Origin: Chloroflexi bacterium CFX6
GTDB taxonomy: Bacteria > Chloroflexota > Anaerolineae > Anaerolineales > Villigracilaceae
DNA: 64,000 bases
NCBI GenBank assembly: GCA_030263595.1
Contig: SZPG01000022.1
Span: 62,001-126,000 of the forward strand
Direction of reading: 5' to 3'
The translations under genes were made by a program, and so were the position numbers. Positions 33,140 through 42,112 of this stretch are shown here, one piece after another. The notes under the pieces were generated by a model. That model did not search any database, was not told the origin of the DNA, and was given only the letters and a program-made list of their open reading frames with translations. Within the stretch, counting starts at the first letter, position 1, and each line of letters starts with the position of its first letter.

Positions 33140-34407
33140 GCGGGAAGTACGCTTTGATCGTCGGCAACACGGAATACATCGATCCCGGCCTGGCGCAACT
33201 CACCGCGCCCGGCAGGGATGCGGAGGATTTTGCGCGCGTGCTTGGAGATCGGAATATTTGCGGGTTCAACCATGTCAATGTTCTATTGAATCAGCCGGAG
33301 TTCGTCGTTCGCGAAGCGATTGACGAATTCTTCGACCAAAAGAAGCCGGATGATTTGCTCGTCCTGTATTTCTCGGGACATGGCGTGCGCGACGAACTGG
33401 GCGCTTTGTATCTGGCTGTGAAAAACACGAACCGCGCGCGCTTGCGCTCCACCGCGATCAAGTCGGACTTCGTACATGAAGCAATGGATCACAGCCGCTC
33501 CAAGCGCCAGGTATTGATCCTCGATTGTTGCAACAGTGGAGCGTTCGCGCAAGGGACAAAGGCTGAGGTCGGCGGCGCGATGGGGTTGACGCGGGCATTT
33601 CAAGGTTATGGACGTTTCGTGCTGACCGCAAGCGATTCGACTCAATTTGCCTGGGAAGGCGACCAGGTGATCGGCAAAACCGACAACTCCCTATTCACCC
33701 ATTATCTGGTGGAGGGGCTGGAGGGCGAAGCGGATCTGGACGGCGACGGGCAAATTACGGTGGATGAGTTATACGATTACGCCTATGAAAAAGTAAAACT
33801 CGCCACGCCGAAGCAGACCCCGTCGAAGTTTTCGAGCAAACAGCAGGGTGAAATTGTTTTGCGTGAAAACATCCGTATCGAAGATACGAGACCGATTCCG
33901 TTACCGGAAGATCTTATAGAAGCGATCCGCAGTTCCCTGCCTTTCATCCGGGAGGGGGCTGTACGCCAGTTGGAGGATCTGCTGAAAGGCAAAAATCTCG
34001 GGCTGGCTCGTTCCGCCCGGCTTGCGCTCGAAAAAATGGCTGAAGAGGACGACAGCCGCAGAGTATCGAACGCGGCAATACAGGCGCTGGCATCCGTTCG
34101 CCCGGAGGAGGTTGCGAAACAACAGGAAGACGAAAAACGCAAAAGGCGCGAAGATGAAGAAGCCGAATATATTGCCGTGAAAAAGGCGGAGGCGCAAAGA
34201 TTGGTGAATGAGAGAGCCGCAGAAGCTGAACGCCGTGAGAAGGAGAAAGCCGAAAGATATGCCGCCCAAAAGGCGGAAGAGGAACGCCTGACGCGCGAGA
34301 AACACGTAAGACCCGGTATCTTTCCCGAAGATATAAGATCATCGAAGCCATCGTCGCTTCCAGAAGAAATCAAGTTGCGCGGCAAACCCGGGGACTTGCC
34401 AAAATAA
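33136..34407 (+). CDS. Caspase-like protease with helical-repeat and charged tail
   Basis: A 423-residue protein. Residues 1-230 form a caspase/metacaspase p20-like domain: KYALIVGNTEYIDPG, the catalytic His82 in YFSGHGVRD and the catalytic Cys132 in LDCCNSGAF. The acidic residues preceding these match caspase-like enzymes. VDELYDYAYEKVK closes the domain. Residues 250-320 are a short HEAT-like helical segment (EAIRSSLPFIREGAVRQLED, LARSARLALEKMAEEDDSRR), then a Lys/Glu/Arg-rich coiled coil of about 80 residues. Bacterial homologues often cleave at Arg or Lys, and several act in defence or programmed death; the target here is unknown. The gene is coupled to the EACC1-like gene by ATGA. Confidence 0.9.
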   Translation: MSGKYALIVGNTEYIDPGLAQLTAPGRDAEDFARVLGDRNICGFNHVNVLLNQPEFVVREAIDEFFDQKKPDDLLVLYFSGHGVRDELGALYLAVKNTNRARLRSTAIKSDFVHEAMDHSRSKRQVLILDCCNSGAFAQGTKAEVGGAMGLTRAFQGYGRFVLTASDSTQFAWEGDQVIGKTDNSLFTHYLVEGLEGEADLDGDGQITVDELYDYAYEKVKLATPKQTPSKFSSKQQGEIVLRENIRIEDTRPIPLPEDLIEAIRSSLPFIREGAVRQLEDLLKGKNLGLARSARLALEKMAEEDDSRRVSNAAIQALASVRPEEVAKQQEDEKRKRREDEEAEYIAVKKAEAQRLVNERAAEAERREKEKAERYAAQKAEEERLTREKHVRPGIFPEDIRSSKPSSLPEEIKLRGKPGDLPK

Positions 34408-34429
34408 TCCACTGAGGAGAGACAACAAG

Positions 34430-35167
34430 ATGGATTTCAAGCAGGCAGAAAAAAGATTCAAAAAACTCAAGAACCAGTTTGAAGCGGGGAAATTGACCGG
34501 GACCGAGTTCAAGACATTACTCGAAAAACTCATGGTCCAGGACGAAAACAAAAATTGGTGGATGATCGGCTACGAAACGGAACTATGGTATCGCCACGAC
34601 GGAAAAAACTGGGTACAAACGAATCCGCCGGTGAAAGTCTCGATGAAATCAACCGCCGCCCCGGGATGGATCGCCCTGGTTTGGTTGGCGCTGGGCGGGG
34701 CAGTTGGGGGAGCGATAGGCGGCACGATCGCATGGACGGTTAGTGGAGCGATCGGCGGGCTCGCCATCGCAGCCGCTTTTCGTGTCGAACGCGTTCTTAT
34801 TCGTTGGATAAGCATGATCTGGCTGCTGCTTGCCTGGACAGTCGGCGGGGTGGTCGGTTGGCTCCTATACCGGGCAATCATTGATGACGGTGGGGAACTT
34901 ATCGCTCTGGCAGTTGGCGGGGCAACCGGTTGGGCAATTGGCGGTTTTTTCACGGCAGTCGCCTTGCGCGGTGAAAATGTAATTTCCAGGTGGAATAACG
35001 TACTCTGGATTACCCTGGCTTGGACGATTGGGGGAATGGTTGGCTGGATCATCAGCGGAGCGATCAGCAGCGAATTCGATCGTTGGATCGGTTGGGCAAT
35101 TGGTTGGGCGCTCAGTTGGGTCATCGGCGGGTTTGTCACAATCTGGCAGATCAGGGAGGGTAAATAG
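34430..35167 (+). CDS. Glycine-rich multi-span membrane protein with N-terminal recognition segment
   Basis: A 245-residue protein not assigned to a characterised family. Residues 1-65 are soluble: a helix-turn (RFKKLKNQFEAGKLTGTEFK) followed by a Trp-rich segment (WWMIGYETELWYRHDGKNWV) seen at the start of other Chloroflexota proteins. The rest is six to eight short helices with GxxxG spacing, including an internal duplication: RVERVLIRWISMIWLLLAWT and RGENVISRWNNVLWITLAWT. GGAGAG precedes the ATG, 22 bp after the caspase stop, so it is probably the third gene of the EACC1-caspase operon. A membrane target or a pore-forming partner for the protease is one reading; a simple membrane anchor is another. 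Confidence 0.72.
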   Translation: MDFKQAEKRFKKLKNQFEAGKLTGTEFKTLLEKLMVQDENKNWWMIGYETELWYRHDGKNWVQTNPPVKVSMKSTAAPGWIALVWLALGGAVGGAIGGTIAWTVSGAIGGLAIAAAFRVERVLIRWISMIWLLLAWTVGGVVGWLLYRAIIDDGGELIALAVGGATGWAIGGFFTAVALRGENVISRWNNVLWITLAWTIGGMVGWIISGAISSEFDRWIGWAIGWALSWVIGGFVTIWQIREGK

Positions 35168-35385
35168 ATCTGATCTCTGTTACTATCTGGGGAAAAGTAA
35201 GCTATATCAACTTCCAGTCGATATAGATTATCAGCTTATCCATTTAGCCCACTCCTCAGAACGCGTCAATGCAAACAAAAACGAATAGGGTGATAGAATT
35301 CAGCCTGAATTTCATGGCGGCTTCCACCAAACAGGGCTCCGGCGTTAGTGCTTTGATTTTATCCGTATAGGAAAATGGAGTGACC

Positions 35386-36696
35386 ATGCCCGTTTTGCCT
35401 GCCAACCCCATCTTCATAAGTTACAGCCGTAGGGACGATGAGACCATGCGAAAGATCGCATTCTTTTTGCGCGATCAGGGGTTCAAAGTATGGGTGGACA
35501 ATGAAAAGCTCATCCCCGGGACCACCGCGTGGGAGGAGGGCATCGAGAGTGCGATCAAAAACGCCCTCGCCGTGATCGTGATCCTGTCCCCCGATTCGAA
35601 AAGTTCCGAGTGGGTGCGGCGCGAAATCACCTATGCCGATCAATTTCAAAAGCGCGTTTTTCCCGTGCTGGCAAAAGGCAGCGAAGAATTGTCGCTCCCG
35701 ATCAGGCTGGTCACCCGTCAATACGTGGATCTTCGCACGGACGAAGCGGCGGGCTTGGACGCGTTATGCGCCGCAATCAGATTTTACGTCGAAGAAAAAC
35801 AGACCCTGGAAATGCGCAGGCCCCGGGCGGACCAAAAGCCGCGACAGGTGGATAGCAGTCGCTTCATACCGGACAAGCCGAAACCAGTCATAAGCTGGCT
35901 CCTGCTTGCGGGCATTTTCCTTGCAGTTTGTGTTCTGAGTATTGGCGCGATGTGGGCAGGCGTTCGTATTCTCTCATCCCCGCCGCCCGCCTCCCCAACG
36001 GCACTGATCTCTTCGACACCGAGCGCGCCCACGTCCACAGCTGCCGCCAGCCCAACCGCCGGGAATACCCCCATTCCGCCCGAACCCGTGATTGACCCGG
36101 CAACAGTCCAACCCGATAAACTTTCAGAATATCTGGAAGGTGTACAGGTGCAGGATGACGACACCTTCGACGATCCATCCGGGCGCGGTTGGGTGATCCA
36201 GGCAGCGATCATACGCGATGGCTTTATGAGAATTGACGGGAATGCAAATTGGGACGGCGCCTTCCACTCTCAAGGTGTAACCGAAAATGAAGGCGTTGTC
36301 ATGGATTTCAGTTATGCAAGCGGCTCCCTTTTTGAGGTCTTCATTGACCAGGGGGCGTATGATTCCGATTCTTACAAACGCTTTGGAGTCTATGTGGGCG
36401 GGAACACAGTCGAGACAAATATTTGGGAGGGCAGGAGGAACACTGGAGGGACGATACTCCCCGGCGACCTTACGCTCGAACCCGAAACAACATACTCGAT
36501 TCTGATTGCGATTTTGCCAGATGGCGAATTTATGCTGGTCTTATGGAATCCGCAGGAGCCTTCGAAGACCCTGAACCATCGTGCGGCTTTCGACCCGACG
36601 TGGTCAAATCTGACCTGGACCTTTTATCTTCAAGCCAACCGGGGTCCCATCTTTTTTGATAACTTCCGAAAAATCGCGTTCGACAGTGCAAAATAG
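35386..36696 (+). CDS. Second TIR receptor: TIR, one membrane helix, outside beta-sandwich-like domain
   Basis: A 436-residue protein. TIR residues 8-135 (IFISYSRRDDETMRKIAFFL, GFKVWVDNEKLIPGTTAWEE, AVIVILSPDSKSSEWVRREI) are clearly paralogous to the first TIR receptor. In the putative active loop it has WEEG where the other has WERE, so the two may differ in catalysis. One membrane helix (about 167-195, WLLLAGIFLAVCVLSIGAMW) and a Ser/Thr/Pro stalk lead to about 200 outside residues rich in beta strands (DDTFDDPSGRGWVIQAAIIR, YKRFGVYVGGNTVETNIW, WTFYLQANRGPIFFDNFRKI). This resembles concanavalin/LamG-type sugar-binding folds. ATG 35386 follows GGAG by 5 bp; a GTG at 35380 is in frame. No gene is seen in the 35168-35379 gap. 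Confidence 0.85.
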   Translation: MPVLPANPIFISYSRRDDETMRKIAFFLRDQGFKVWVDNEKLIPGTTAWEEGIESAIKNALAVIVILSPDSKSSEWVRREITYADQFQKRVFPVLAKGSEELSLPIRLVTRQYVDLRTDEAAGLDALCAAIRFYVEEKQTLEMRRPRADQKPRQVDSSRFIPDKPKPVISWLLLAGIFLAVCVLSIGAMWAGVRILSSPPPASPTALISSTPSAPTSTAAASPTAGNTPIPPEPVIDPATVQPDKLSEYLEGVQVQDDDTFDDPSGRGWVIQAAIIRDGFMRIDGNANWDGAFHSQGVTENEGVVMDFSYASGSLFEVFIDQGAYDSDSYKRFGVYVGGNTVETNIWEGRRNTGGTILPGDLTLEPETTYSILIAILPDGEFMLVLWNPQEPSKTLNHRAAFDPTWSNLTWTFYLQANRGPIFFDNFRKIAFDSAK

Positions 36697-36828
36697 ATGG
36701 CGTCCTTCGCCGTTCCGCGTAACTCTCTTTATTTTCTAGCAACCCGACAGTTTTAAGAAAGCGACAAAAATCGGCAGAGGAAATCTGTTACAGTTGTTTT
36801 GCTGAAAACACTTTGACAGGAGATCCTC

Positions 36829-37011
36829 ATGCCGATAAGCAAATTGTACCGTACCTGGAAAGAGCAAGTTCGAGCCATCCATTCCAAGCGGGGAATTACG
36901 CAAATGCAAAACTTTGCCTGGATGATGGTAGGTATTTTTCAGAGTCGCAGCGCGCAAATGAAATCATCTTCCGCTTTTTGCACCCACTCAACTCACACAC
37001 AAAAATTATAG
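36829..37011 (+). pseudogene. Transposase N-terminal remnant
   Basis: About 40 residues (PISKLYRTWKEQVRAIHSKR, GITQMQNFAWMMVGIFQSRS) resemble the start of IS4-like transposases common in Chloroflexota, with AGGAG in front of the ATG. The similarity stops abruptly and the remaining 15 or so residues look unrelated. No catalytic domain or inverted repeats are visible, so this is a dead fragment. The rest of 36697-37016 holds no gene. Confidence 0.6.
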
Positions 37012-37016
37012 CATGG

Positions 37017-39770
37017 TCATTTTTGCTTTTTCACTTTGGTGTTCGTCTTTGTCCTGGATTTAGTTGCAGGTTTCTTCCGCGATGACTTCACCTTTGAATC
37101 GTCTTTCTTCACTTGTGCAGACTTTCCACTTTCCACTTTCTTCCTGGCCGCAGCCTTCCTCCTCGGTTTCTTCACCTCCACCTCTTCCACAACCTCCTCT
37201 TTCACACCAAACAACTCCTCCCATTTCGCGGACATGGACTCGACGCCCGCGCCGTTCAGGGCGACATAAATGTCGCGCCACTTTTCATCGTCCACGAACC
37301 GCCAATCCATAAATACGTGATGCTGGTAGGCGTGTAATTCAACGTAGAGTCCCTTCTGCCAAAGTTCCTCGCACGAGCGGATGTATTCGAGACGCGTGAC
37401 GTAATCCTTGAAGATGACGTAGCCTTCGAACGGCAATCCCAATGCTTCGGCGAGGGATTTCTGGCGCAGGTCGCCGGTGGCTTTGTCGAGATACGCGGCG
37501 GAGGTCTTGATCCAGCCTTTGGTCTCGGCGAAGCGGTTGTGATGAAGGACAAGCCCGCGTTCGTCTTGATGGACGTTTGAATAGGCGAAGACGTTTTCAT
37601 CTACAGAGCCATCGGAGCGATAAAGGTCGTAGAGGAAGAAATTCTCCACGTCCGCGAACAGGTATCGGTGGTGAAGGAGCGGGAAGATCTTCCAGTCATG
37701 CCCGGCGATGAGTCCCTCGTTCGGAGTCTCATCCCATTTCGGTTTGCGGAACTCCATCCCGTATTTTTCGCGGAAACCCTCGACCTGTCCGTGACCGAAC
37801 ATCGGCAAGCCGGGCAGCGTTGCCAAAACCGTACACACGCCGAAATACTTGTCGCCGTCGCCGAACTGTTCGATGGCGGTCTTTTCATCGGGGTTGTTCA
37901 TGAAGTTGACGTAACGCTTGAGGATTTGCGGATCGAACTCCAGCGTGTTCTTGATCGCCATGCGATACTTGGCGTTATCCTCGTCGCGCAGCATGTGCAT
38001 GAACGCGGAGTTATACACGCGATGCATGCCAAGCGTGCGGACGAAATAGCCCTCGAGCAGCCAGAACGCTTCGGCGAGGAGCAACGTATCGGGGACCTCC
38101 GCCGCAACGCGGTCCACGACTTCGCGCCAAAACTCCTGCGGAATCGCCGCGTCGAACTCGGACCTGGTCATGCCGTGCTCGGACCGGGACGGGATCGCGC
38201 CGCCCGCGCCGGGTTCGGGGAACCACAGACGCTGGATGTGTTTCTTGGCAAGGGTCATCGCCGCGTCGAAGCGGATGACCGGGAAGTTACGCGCCACGTG
38301 CAGAATGGTTTGAATGACCGCCTCGCGAACTTCCGCTTTCAGGTAATCGAGTTGGGCGGTGTCATTCCATGGGAAGGAGGTGCCGTCGTTGCCGTGGTAA
38401 ATGTAGAGAGTCTGATAGTCGCCGGTCTGATAGTCCACCCGCTTGAAGACGACGGCGGCATCGGAATGGTTGTAGTAATGGTCTTCAAGATAAATGCCCA
38501 CGCGCGGATCGTCCGAGAGGTTTTCGGAGTTGAACGAGTAGGACGGATATGGGGAATACGGCAGGGACAAAAACCAATCGGGATGTTCGATGACCCATTT
38601 CGAGTCAATGCCCATGTGATTGGGAACCATGTCCGCGGAAAGTCGAATCCCGCGCTGCCAGGCGCGGCTTCTCAAATTCTCCAACGCCCCCCAGCCTCCC
38701 AGATCTTCCGCGATGTCATACGAATAGAGCGAATACGCAGAAGCGACCGCCTCCGCGTCGCCCATGCGTTGTTTGATCTTTTGTGAAGCGCGCGAACGTT
38801 CCCACAGACCGATCAGCCACAAGCCTGTGAAGCCGCGATCCCGCAGAATATCCAATTCCTCGTCGGGGATCTGATCGAGCGTCTTGATCCATCTCCCATA
38901 TTTACGCGAGAGTTGTTCGAGCCACACGTAGGAATTCTTCGCGATGAGGACGAGACGCGGCATCCATTCGCGGTCGGGGCTGTAACGTTCGTACTCGTCC
39001 GCCGAATAGGTTGGGACGTGAACCTCGGCTTTGAAGTCGCCGTGCGCCAAATGCCGGCGCACGACCTCCTCGCGCAGGAAGTCAATGCCGCGAACGATGC
39101 GCGCCGCGAACCCCTCGCCGAGCAGGTCGCCCCATCTGGCAAGGATGTATTGCAATTGTCCCTCGAGGGAGTCCGGGGATACCTTGGCGGGCGCGCGCAA
39201 GATCTCGAACAGGGATTCTCCCCCGCCCTGCGGCGCGTCCTTTGCGGCTTGCGCGAAGAACGCGTCCAACGCGGCGATCAGTTTTTTGTAGGCGGTCGGT
39301 TCCAGCGGTTCGTCGTCCACGAGTTCGAGCAGGGGATGGATGGCGGGATTGGCGTTGTGCGTGAAGACGTAGATCAATTCTTCGACCGTTTTCACGCGTC
39401 CGTTCGTCAGTTTTGCGAGATACTCCTCGACCTTCTCCTCGCCGCGATAGACGGGTTCGGGCGGATACTCGGCGACGAATTTTCTTTCCGTGGTTTCGAG
39501 TCCCTCCGAACCGACGCCCTCGTTGACTGCCGTCGCCGCATCGCGCAATATTGCGGACGGGGCAAAACGCTTCACGAGCAAACGCAGAGCCTCGTCAATC
39601 AAAGACAAGGCATATAGGTCGGAGGCAGGCACAGGCTGCGCGCGACGCGCCGTCATTTGGGCGGCAAAATTCCGGGCGTCGGCAAAACCGTCGAAGGAAA
39701 CGCGTCCATCGGAATGAAAGAATTCCGAATCGAATTGATAGGTATCGCGGGAGGTCTTTGTGATGCGCAT
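37017..39770 (-). CDS. GH13 alpha-amylase-family enzyme with lysine-rich tail
   Basis: A 917-residue, probably cytoplasmic, glycoside hydrolase. About 320 N-terminal residues precede the (beta/alpha)8 barrel. The barrel shows GH13 regions: SADMVPNHMG (region I), VIRFDAAMTLAKKHIQRLW (region II, with the nucleophile Asp), LLLAEAFW (region III, with the acid Glu) and FMNNPDEKT (region IV, Asp present but the usual His replaced). Maltodextrin, trehalose or glucan substrates are possible. The last 60 residues are very rich in Lys/Arg/Ser/Thr (KKPRRKAAARKKVESGKSAQ), unlike normal GH13 enzymes. ATG 39770 is used; a TTG 18 bp upstream is in frame. It is divergent from the kinase at 39820 with only 49 bp between. 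Confidence 0.85.
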   Translation of the reverse strand: MRITKTSRDTYQFDSEFFHSDGRVSFDGFADARNFAAQMTARRAQPVPASDLYALSLIDEALRLLVKRFAPSAILRDAATAVNEGVGSEGLETTERKFVAEYPPEPVYRGEEKVEEYLAKLTNGRVKTVEELIYVFTHNANPAIHPLLELVDDEPLEPTAYKKLIAALDAFFAQAAKDAPQGGGESLFEILRAPAKVSPDSLEGQLQYILARWGDLLGEGFAARIVRGIDFLREEVVRRHLAHGDFKAEVHVPTYSADEYERYSPDREWMPRLVLIAKNSYVWLEQLSRKYGRWIKTLDQIPDEELDILRDRGFTGLWLIGLWERSRASQKIKQRMGDAEAVASAYSLYSYDIAEDLGGWGALENLRSRAWQRGIRLSADMVPNHMGIDSKWVIEHPDWFLSLPYSPYPSYSFNSENLSDDPRVGIYLEDHYYNHSDAAVVFKRVDYQTGDYQTLYIYHGNDGTSFPWNDTAQLDYLKAEVREAVIQTILHVARNFPVIRFDAAMTLAKKHIQRLWFPEPGAGGAIPSRSEHGMTRSEFDAAIPQEFWREVVDRVAAEVPDTLLLAEAFWLLEGYFVRTLGMHRVYNSAFMHMLRDEDNAKYRMAIKNTLEFDPQILKRYVNFMNNPDEKTAIEQFGDGDKYFGVCTVLATLPGLPMFGHGQVEGFREKYGMEFRKPKWDETPNEGLIAGHDWKIFPLLHHRYLFADVENFFLYDLYRSDGSVDENVFAYSNVHQDERGLVLHHNRFAETKGWIKTSAAYLDKATGDLRQKSLAEALGLPFEGYVIFKDYVTRLEYIRSCEELWQKGLYVELHAYQHHVFMDWRFVDDEKWRDIYVALNGAGVESMSAKWEELFGVKEEVVEEVEVKKPRRKAAARKKVESGKSAQVKKDDSKVKSSRKKPATKSRTKTNTKVKKQK

Positions 39771-39819
39771 GTCCCAATGATAATCCAATATTCATCGAAG
39801 TGGGTTATACTTCGCGCCG

Positions 39820-42078
39820 ATGTCCCAGCAGACGCTCATCTTGATACTGCTCTGCGTGGCGGCGGCGTTGTACCTGCCTGTGCTGATTTCGGCGCTGAAA
39901 AGGCACGAAGGTCAGGAAACCGCCGCCGCTTTGTTGGGCGCGTATGCGGTGATCGCAATGCTCCTGGGAATTGGCGACGCTCTGGCGCGCAGCGGACTAT
40001 GGAGGGTGGACCCGTTATTCGCGCACGACGTTCAACTCTACGGGACGTTGCTGCTCGCGATGATCATGCTGTTCGTCGCGCTCGAATTCACCCGCCGCGA
40101 AATATGGACGTGGCTGGCGGTCGGGGCGCTTTGGGGATTGGGCATCGCGGCGATCCTTTCGAACGTCTTCGGCCTCGGCGAGGTGATCTGGACGAACGGA
40201 ACCGTGACGCTCACGCGTGACCGCCTTGCGCCGGCGCTTTCGGCGCTGGGCTGGTTCGTGTTCACGGTCGGCGCGCTGGTCACGGTGCGTTCCTCGTATG
40301 CGCGTTCGCGCCAGCCGCTCTTTCGCAACCGCCTGAATTACTGGACGCCCGTATTCCTGTTCATTCTCGTCAACGACGTTTTGTTGATCGTCGGCAGGCA
40401 GGTTCCCGGCAACCTCCTGCGGCTGTTCGCCGCGTTCCTGGCGGCTTACATCATCGCCACGCACAACCCGAATGACCTGCGCGTGATCGCGCGCCACGCG
40501 TTGACCTACGTCATCACCACCGTCATCATCGTCGCGTTCTACGTCACCGGCTTCTCCGCCTCGCAAACCGTGTTCGAGGCGCTGCCCAATTTCAACCCGC
40601 TTCTCGTCGGCGCGGGCATCGCGCTTCTGCTATCATTCATCTTCACGCCGCTGCTCGCTCTCATCCGCAGGATGGTGGACAAATGGCACAACCTGGGTCA
40701 GATAGAAGCCACGAAGACGCTGCACGCCTACAGCCAGGAGATCATTAGGATCCTCGACATGCAGAAACTCGCCAACGTGGCGGTCGGTCTCATCATTGAT
40801 GCGATGGAGATCACGCGCGGTTTCCTCTTCCTCGTGGACATGGAACACGGCGGGGATGGAACCAAAACCTACAACATCCGCGCGGTGAGGAATCCGGGCG
40901 AAAGACAGATCAAGATCCTGCCGCTCACGGACGACAGTCCCATCGTCAAACACTTCCTGCAAAACCAAAGCCCGCTTCTTCAATATGACCTGGACCTGCT
41001 CCCAGCCTATCGGTCTGTCTCTGCCCTCGAGCGGGAGTGGTTCACGCGGCTCGAAGTCGAAGTGTACATGCCCATCTTCTCCAAACGCGAATGGATCGGC
41101 TTGCTTGCCGTCGGCGCGAAGATCAGCGGCAACCGCTACACCGACGAGGACTTCGTCACCCTCGCCACCCTCGCCAACCAGACTGCCGTCGCGCTCGAGA
41201 ACGCGCGCCTCGTCGAAAACCTCATCCAACTCAACACCGAACTGCGCCAGGCATACCGCGACCTCGACAAAGCCAAGAGCGACCTCGAACGCCTCGACCA
41301 GACCAAATCCGACTTCATCAGCATCGCCTCGCACGAACTCCGCACGCCGCTCACGACCATGATCGGCTACACCGAAATGCTGATCGAAGACCGGTCCCTG
41401 CCCGAGGCGGCGCACGAGATGTTGAAGGGTATCTCGAAGGGAACGAAACGCCTGCACGAGATCGTCGAATCCATGTTCGACCTCGCGCAGATAGACACCC
41501 GCACCATGCACCTCCACCTGACGCCGGTGGACACGGGCATCGTCATCAAGGAAGTGGCTCACAAACTCGAAAAGACCATCCGCGAACGCCGGCAATCGTT
41601 GAGCGTCGAAATCCCTCCCCTGCCCATGCTCAAGGCGGACCCAAACCTGCTGGAAAAACTATTCCAGCACTTGTTGAACAACGCCGTCAAATTCACGCCC
41701 GACAACGGAAAGATCCGCGTCGCCGCCAGGGCGATCCACGCACAGGATGGGGAGTTGCCCAACGGCGGCGTCGAAATCGTCGTCAGCGATACCGGCGTGG
41801 GCGTGGATCCCGATGCGCGCGACATCATCTTCAGCAAGTTCTACCAGCCGGGCGAACTCTCGAAACATTCCACCAGCAAGACGCGCTTCAAGGGGAGCGG
41901 CACAGGTCTTGGGCTGGCGCTCTCGAAGGGCATTGTCGAAGCCCACGGCGGGCGCATCTGGGTGGAGAGCGAAGGTTACGACGAAATCAATTTCCCCGGC
42001 AGTCACTTTCACGTCACCCTGCCCATGAGCAGGGAGGAAACCATGGCTGGCGCGGAAGTTAGAATGACGATCCCGTAG
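39820..42078 (+). CDS. Membrane sensor histidine kinase with GAF domain
   Basis: A 752-residue sensor kinase. Eight or so N-terminal hydrophobic helices (residues 1-285) form a 7TM-like sensor, followed by a GAF domain (about 315-460), a short coiled coil, a HisKA dimerisation domain with the phosphorylated H505 in SHELRTPLTTMIGYTEML, and an HATPase domain with N box NNAVKFTPDNG, G1 DTGVGVDP and G2 GSGTGLGLALSKG. No response regulator is adjacent, so it is an orphan here. It starts 49 bp from the divergent GH13 gene and may share its control region. Confidence 0.92.
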   Translation: MSQQTLILILLCVAAALYLPVLISALKRHEGQETAAALLGAYAVIAMLLGIGDALARSGLWRVDPLFAHDVQLYGTLLLAMIMLFVALEFTRREIWTWLAVGALWGLGIAAILSNVFGLGEVIWTNGTVTLTRDRLAPALSALGWFVFTVGALVTVRSSYARSRQPLFRNRLNYWTPVFLFILVNDVLLIVGRQVPGNLLRLFAAFLAAYIIATHNPNDLRVIARHALTYVITTVIIVAFYVTGFSASQTVFEALPNFNPLLVGAGIALLLSFIFTPLLALIRRMVDKWHNLGQIEATKTLHAYSQEIIRILDMQKLANVAVGLIIDAMEITRGFLFLVDMEHGGDGTKTYNIRAVRNPGERQIKILPLTDDSPIVKHFLQNQSPLLQYDLDLLPAYRSVSALEREWFTRLEVEVYMPIFSKREWIGLLAVGAKISGNRYTDEDFVTLATLANQTAVALENARLVENLIQLNTELRQAYRDLDKAKSDLERLDQTKSDFISIASHELRTPLTTMIGYTEMLIEDRSLPEAAHEMLKGISKGTKRLHEIVESMFDLAQIDTRTMHLHLTPVDTGIVIKEVAHKLEKTIRERRQSLSVEIPPLPMLKADPNLLEKLFQHLLNNAVKFTPDNGKIRVAARAIHAQDGELPNGGVEIVVSDTGVGVDPDARDIIFSKFYQPGELSKHSTSKTRFKGSGTGLGLALSKGIVEAHGGRIWVESEGYDEINFPGSHFHVTLPMSREETMAGAEVRMTIP

Positions 42079-42112
42079 AGGTACAGTTAGGCAGGCGTGC
42101 CTGTCCGCCCGC

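Noticed and set aside
33136-34407. Bacterial gasdermin system
   Set aside because: A caspase-like protease is present, but the adjacent membrane protein is multi-span and glycine-rich and does not look like a gasdermin.
28840-36696. Thoeris defence system
   Set aside because: There is no ThsA (SIR2/SLOG) protein; the TIR proteins are one-helix membrane receptors instead of soluble ThsB-like enzymes.
36829-37011. Intact insertion sequence
   Set aside because: Only about 40 transposase-like residues remain, with no catalytic domain and no terminal inverted repeats seen.
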